The notes under the pieces are model-generated. The model was given only the letters and a program-made list of their open reading frames with translations, was not told the DNA's origin and made no database searches. Source: a virus. Taken from it: a DNA stretch of 28,586 bases. The stretch covers positions 1 to 28,586 of IMG/VR virus record IMGVR_UViG_3300030406_006306. The stretch is one strand, 5' to 3'. Shown one piece after another: positions 26,618 to 28,586 of this stretch. Position numbers and translations under genes: made by a program. How positions within the stretch are numbered: the first letter of the stretch is position 1; every line of letters starts with the position of its first letter.

Positions 26618-26941
26618 ATGCGTAAATTGTTTGAACTGTTTCTTTCCTTCTTCCGTCCCGTTCCTAAGGATGTGGTCAACACTGGTCACATGACTGAGGA
26701 TCAGCTCTGGGATTACCGTCACGAAAACGGATTGTGTACTTGGTGTGGTTCGTCTGAGGACGTAGCTCCAGAGGGTACACACTGCGATGCTGATGGCATC
26801 TGTTTCAAATGCTTTATGAAGGCTGAATTCGAGGAAGCTGAGCGGGATCTTCGTCAGATGATTGAGAGAGAAGAAGACTGCTCAAGAAGACTTGTGCTCA
26901 TCGGAGAGTACGAGGATGAGTTTGGTACTTACAACGGTTAA
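26618..26941 (+). CDS. Small zinc-ribbon-like protein
   Basis: The 107-aa product starts at an ATG with a perfect AAGGAG at ideal spacing. It opens with an amphipathic or hydrophobic segment (MRKLFELFLSFFRPVP). C40-x2-C43 then comes before C56-x5-C62-x2-C65 (LCTWCGSS...THCDADGICFKCF), a likely zinc-binding knuckle. The tail is an acidic helix with many Glu and Arg (EFEEAERDLRQMIEREED). No family is recognised. Small zinc-binding phage proteins often act on host transcription or as adaptors, but here that is only a possibility. It is the first gene after the terminator-rich gap and seems to begin a new operon. Confidence 0.8.
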   Translation: MRKLFELFLSFFRPVPKDVVNTGHMTEDQLWDYRHENGLCTWCGSSEDVAPEGTHCDADGICFKCFMKAEFEEAERDLRQMIEREEDCSRRLVLIGEYEDEFGTYNG

Positions 26942-26963
26942 TATCTTATCAAGGAGATTTACA

Positions 26964-27320
26964 ATGCGTAATAATACTTGGATGACAAAGACTATTGCAA
27001 AGCGAAAACTGGAGCATGCTCGGCATATCCGAAGAAATCAGCAAGGCGAAACCGGCATCTTTACTCGAACTCGTCACGATGAGCGAGAGTATAGACAATG
27101 GAAGAACTTGAACAAGAGATTGGATGAGGCTGATCGTATTACTGTCAATTACGTTGATGACACCATTCAGGATCGTATGTCATGTGATGTGCATGAGGAT
27201 CCTACTCCACAAGAGCAGGAGATCCGAAGAAAAGCTTGGCAGGAGTACCAGAATAATGTTAAGATCTGGAACCATACCAAAAAGCTGATCACAATGTATG
27301 AAAAAGGAGAGTTAATCTAA
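26964..27320 (+). CDS. Small charged protein of unknown function
   Basis: The 118-aa product is unrecognised. It is highly charged and helical: a basic first half (KTIAKRKLEHARHIRRNQQ), a middle with DEREYRQWKNLNKRLDEAD, and a C-terminal helix (EIRRKAWQEYQNNVKIWNH). It has a single Cys and no signal or membrane segment. The start at 26964 is set by AAGGAG seven bases upstream; an in-frame ATG at 26862 lies inside the previous gene and lacks such a site. The stop overlaps the next ATG (TAATG), so it is coupled to the 32-codon gene that follows. Confidence 0.75.
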   Translation: MRNNTWMTKTIAKRKLEHARHIRRNQQGETGIFTRTRHDEREYRQWKNLNKRLDEADRITVNYVDDTIQDRMSCDVHEDPTPQEQEIRRKAWQEYQNNVKIWNHTKKLITMYEKGELI

Positions 27321-27418
27321 TGACTAGGAAAGAATTTAATGAACGATATAATCTTATTCTCAAGAAAGCTAAGATTCGTAGGCTGAAAGCCAAGATTCGC
27401 AAGTCTCATAAGAGATAA
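27320..27418 (+). CDS. 32-aa basic peptide
   Basis: MTRKEFNERYNLILKKAKIR continues with RLKAKIRKSHKR and a stop. The ATG overlaps the previous stop (TAATG), and AAAAAGGAG ends 11 bases upstream. The peptide would be a single basic helix, possibly nucleic-acid binding. A strong terminator begins 5 bases after the stop, which supports this as the true last gene of the unit. Confidence 0.6.
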   Translation: MTRKEFNERYNLILKKAKIRRLKAKIRKSHKR

Positions 27419-27422
27419 ACCT

Positions 27423-27448
27423 AAGCCCCGAAAGGGGCTTTTCTTTTT
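27423..27448 (+). terminator. Rho-independent terminator
   Basis: AAGCCCC-GAAA-GGGGCTT is a perfect 7-bp stem with a stable GAAA tetraloop, followed by a T-rich run (TTTTCTTTTT). It ends the small-gene operon of 26618-27418. Confidence 0.9.
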
Positions 27449-27469
27449 CGGATCGCACGTGAGACGACG

Positions 27470-27483
27470 GCGTGATAGTGGCT
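27470..27483 (+). repeat. 14-base repeat (copy 2)
   Basis: GCGTGATAGTGGCT is identical to 26521-26534. In copy 1 it abuts the GCCCTTGCGGGC hairpin. Here 86 bases (27484-27569) separate it from the same hairpin core. It could be part of a phage promoter or a duplicated intergenic element. Confidence 0.7.
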
Positions 27484-27524
27484 TACGCTTACGCGAGACT
27501 ACGTACTTCGCTGGACCTTTACGA

Positions 27525-27545
27525 CGAGCACCGTTTGCCTGCTCG
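27525..27545 (+). promoter_or_regulatory. Intergenic hairpin
   Basis: CGAGCA (27525-27530) and TGCTCG (27540-27545) form a perfect 6-bp stem around a 9-base loop in the gap between the terminator and the 27650 gene. No T-run follows, so it is more likely leader RNA structure than a terminator. Confidence 0.35.
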
Positions 27546-27563
27546 AACACCTTCCGAGACTGC

Positions 27564-27593
27564 GGATCCGCCCTTGCGGGCGTGCATCCTTTT
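27564..27593 (+). terminator. Terminator-like hairpin (copy 2 of the shared element)
   Basis: CGCCC-TTGC-GGGCG (27569-27582) is flanked by GGAT (27564-27567) and ATCC (27586-27589), which extend the stem past a small internal loop. TTTT follows. The 29 bases starting at 27570 match those starting at 26535 at 24 positions without gaps. The hairpin core ends 68 bases before the next ATG, against 71 in copy 1. It is a terminator or attenuator in shape; a polymerase-recognition hairpin is the alternative. Confidence 0.55.
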
Positions 27594-27649
27594 GGTTGGA
27601 CACGCAGTGTGTCTGACCTGCTTTTATCAATTCTCATTGGAGATTTACC

Positions 27650-28351
27650 ATGTCTGACATTCCTCAAATTACTTACAAAGCCGCACAGAAAGCACACCGA
27701 GATACTCTTTTTGAGGCTAAAGCCAAGGCTTTTGATCGTTACTACTCTTGGAAGCGAATGACCTCAATGTGGATGAGCAGTCCTCAGAACCAAGGCTGCA
27801 AGGCTCCTCAACGTGGAGACATCCTGATTCTGAAGTGGGACAAGAATGACAAGGGCCAAGCATACATTGCTGGGATCTTGCCAGAAGTTGCATTGACTGA
27901 AGATGGATTCCCCATGACTTGGGAAGACACCAAAGCCAGCGGAGAAAACCGAGGCAAATTCACATTCGTGGATGCTGGTCAAAGTTTCAATCCCAAGACC
28001 ATGCGAATGGAGAACAACCCTGTCGATTGGTCACGTGGATTGACAACTTGGAGATCTCTTGATTCACTCGCAGAGATCAAGGCATTGCCAGAGCATGAGC
28101 GAACCAACGATCAAGTCAGAATCCTGACTCACTGGGAGAATGTTATTGCATCTCGTGGAGTCAAGAGTGCTCCTCGCAAGGCCTGTTGGTCTGAGAATTT
28201 CCAAGATCACTTTGCCCATTGTCAGAAGAATGCGATCAATCCCTTTGATCCCTCATTCAAGATTGACATGACCGTTCCAAGTGAGGAAGAGCAGATGCTT
28301 GAGCCTCAAGAGGAGAATGTCAAGGCAGCAAGTGAGGAGATCTCATTCTAA
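27650..28351 (+). CDS. 233-aa protein of unknown function
   Basis: I do not recognise this protein. It starts with a helical Lys/Ala-rich part (KAAQKAHRDTLFEAKAKAFD). A beta-like stretch follows (GDILILKWDKNDKGQAYIAG) with many Trp (MTSMWMSS, MTWEDTK, VDWSRGLTTWRS), and the tail is acidic (EEEQMLEPQEENVKAASEE). It has no signal peptide or membrane segment. The start is set by TTGGAGATTTACC before the ATG, like the AAGGAGATTTACA before 26964. It uses more G/C-ending codons than the ejection genes. It heads a new unit after a terminator, and its stop overlaps the next ATG. An early-expressed phage protein is plausible. Confidence 0.8.
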   Translation: MSDIPQITYKAAQKAHRDTLFEAKAKAFDRYYSWKRMTSMWMSSPQNQGCKAPQRGDILILKWDKNDKGQAYIAGILPEVALTEDGFPMTWEDTKASGENRGKFTFVDAGQSFNPKTMRMENNPVDWSRGLTTWRSLDSLAEIKALPEHERTNDQVRILTHWENVIASRGVKSAPRKACWSENFQDHFAHCQKNAINPFDPSFKIDMTVPSEEEQMLEPQEENVKAASEEISF

Positions 28352-28413
28352 TGGAACCCAAGCATCGAGATGATTTAGAAGATTATCTTATCCAGCGCGA
28401 AGAGCAAGGATAA
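28351..28413 (+). CDS. 20-aa coupled peptide
   Basis: MEPKHRDDLEDYLIQREEQG then stop. The ATG overlaps the stop of the previous gene (TAATG), the same junction used by three other gene pairs here, and GAGGAG lies 12 bases upstream. It is short and strongly charged; being this short, it could be chance. Confidence 0.4.
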   Translation: MEPKHRDDLEDYLIQREEQG

Positions 28414-28423
28414 GCCCACGCCC

Positions 28424-28459
28424 AGAGCCCCAGCCATGATCCACCGTGGCTGGGGCTCT
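28424..28459 (+). terminator. Long perfect hairpin
   Basis: AGAGCCCCAGCCA (28424-28436) and TGGCTGGGGCTCT (28447-28459) make a perfect 13-bp stem around a 10-base loop. No T-run follows (ACGTTACTA), so it may be an RNA-processing or stability structure, or a terminator of another type, between 28413 and the next gene. Confidence 0.6.
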
Positions 28460-28509
28460 ACGTTACTATTGTCACTAGAGACTACCGATTTCAGAAGGAT
28501 TACAAAATT

Positions 28510-28586
28510 ATGGATAAAATTACTTTCGATCGTTGTACAGATACAGGTAAACTTGAATGTAGAGTCTACCGTAATATTGAAGGCCT
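28510..28586 (+). CDS. Start of a gene cut by the window edge
   Basis: An ATG with AGAAGGA about 10 bases upstream opens MDKITFDRCTDTGKLECRVY and stays open to the end of the window (25 codons). The product is too short to identify. The DRCTDTGKLECR segment has two Cys. Confidence 0.55.
   Translation, partial: MDKITFDRCTDTGKLECRVYRNIEG

Noticed and set aside
26862-26963. Longer N-terminus for the 118-aa protein
   Set aside because: It lies inside the previous gene in another frame, and the ATG at 26964 has a perfect ribosome site.
27449-27649. tRNA or structured RNA gene in the gap
   Set aside because: GCTCGAAC looks a little like a T-arm, but no acceptor stem or anticodon arm fits around it.
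27317-27697. A 126-codon frame on the minus strand
   Set aside because: It runs antisense across the terminator, the gap and the start of the 27650 gene, has no ribosome site, and every supported gene is on the + strand.
28465-28485. T7-like promoter around GTCACTAGAGAC
   Set aside because: Only a TCACTA-G core matches the T7 consensus. No second copy was found, so it is too weak to call.
1-28586. CRISPR array, insertion sequence, integrase or attachment site
   Set aside because: No spaced direct repeats, transposase motifs or tRNA-linked repeats were seen; nothing points to a temperate phage within this window.

Overview
The window looks like part of the genome of a tailed phage of the podovirus type, most likely marine and uncultivated. 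Every supported gene is on the + strand. The phage assignment rests on a T7 gp19-type terminase at the left edge, two proteins built like the T7 ejection (internal core) proteins gp14 and gp15, and short gene gaps with several TAATG or TGATG stop/start overlaps. The host cannot be read from the sequence.

Layout. (1) 1-1864: 3' part of the large terminase, then a small sulfotransferase-like P-loop protein. (2) 1866-22448: an ejection-protein module with a gp14-like protein, a gp15-like protein of 1399 aa, a 103-aa protein of unknown role, and one uninterrupted gene for a 5003-aa protein that fills more than half of the window. (3) 22450-26436: a proline-rich protein, two LamG-like (concanavalin-fold) proteins with inverted domain order, a coiled-coil protein and a small basic phage protein, probably virion or tail accessories. 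(4) 26437-28586: small, more GC-rich genes with strong AAGGAG-type ribosome sites, separated by hairpins and terminators. These are probably early or host-takeover genes.

The main discovery is inside the 5003-aa protein. Residues about 1640-1985 carry the signature of a single-subunit (T7/N4-type) RNA polymerase. There is a motif A (D1756-G-T-x-N-G-x-x-H1764) and a motif B with exactly the T7 spacing (R1861, K1865, M1869, Y1873). A W-x-S-P-x-G-x-x-V block (1972-1980) matches the palm block of T7 RNA polymerase. The gene occupies the place where T7 has gp16, which leads DNA ejection. My reading is a giant virion RNA polymerase, like that of N4 in concept, set in a T7-like packaging and ejection module. 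The same chain has a zinc-peptidase motif (HEIGH, residues 3586-3590), a SAP-like DNA-binding motif and glycine-rich hydrophobic segments. The motif C aspartate is not where it should be. The best match (I1648-H-D-D-L-x-x-L-P1656) lies before motif A, which raises the possibility of a permuted polymerase. That part is speculative.

The two larger gaps in the small-gene region (26437-26617 and 27419-27649) share a 14-base repeat and a GCCC-TTGC-GGGC hairpin about 70 bases before the next start codon. They could be terminators, or hairpin promoters for the virion polymerase. No stretch longer than 300 bases lacks a gene.
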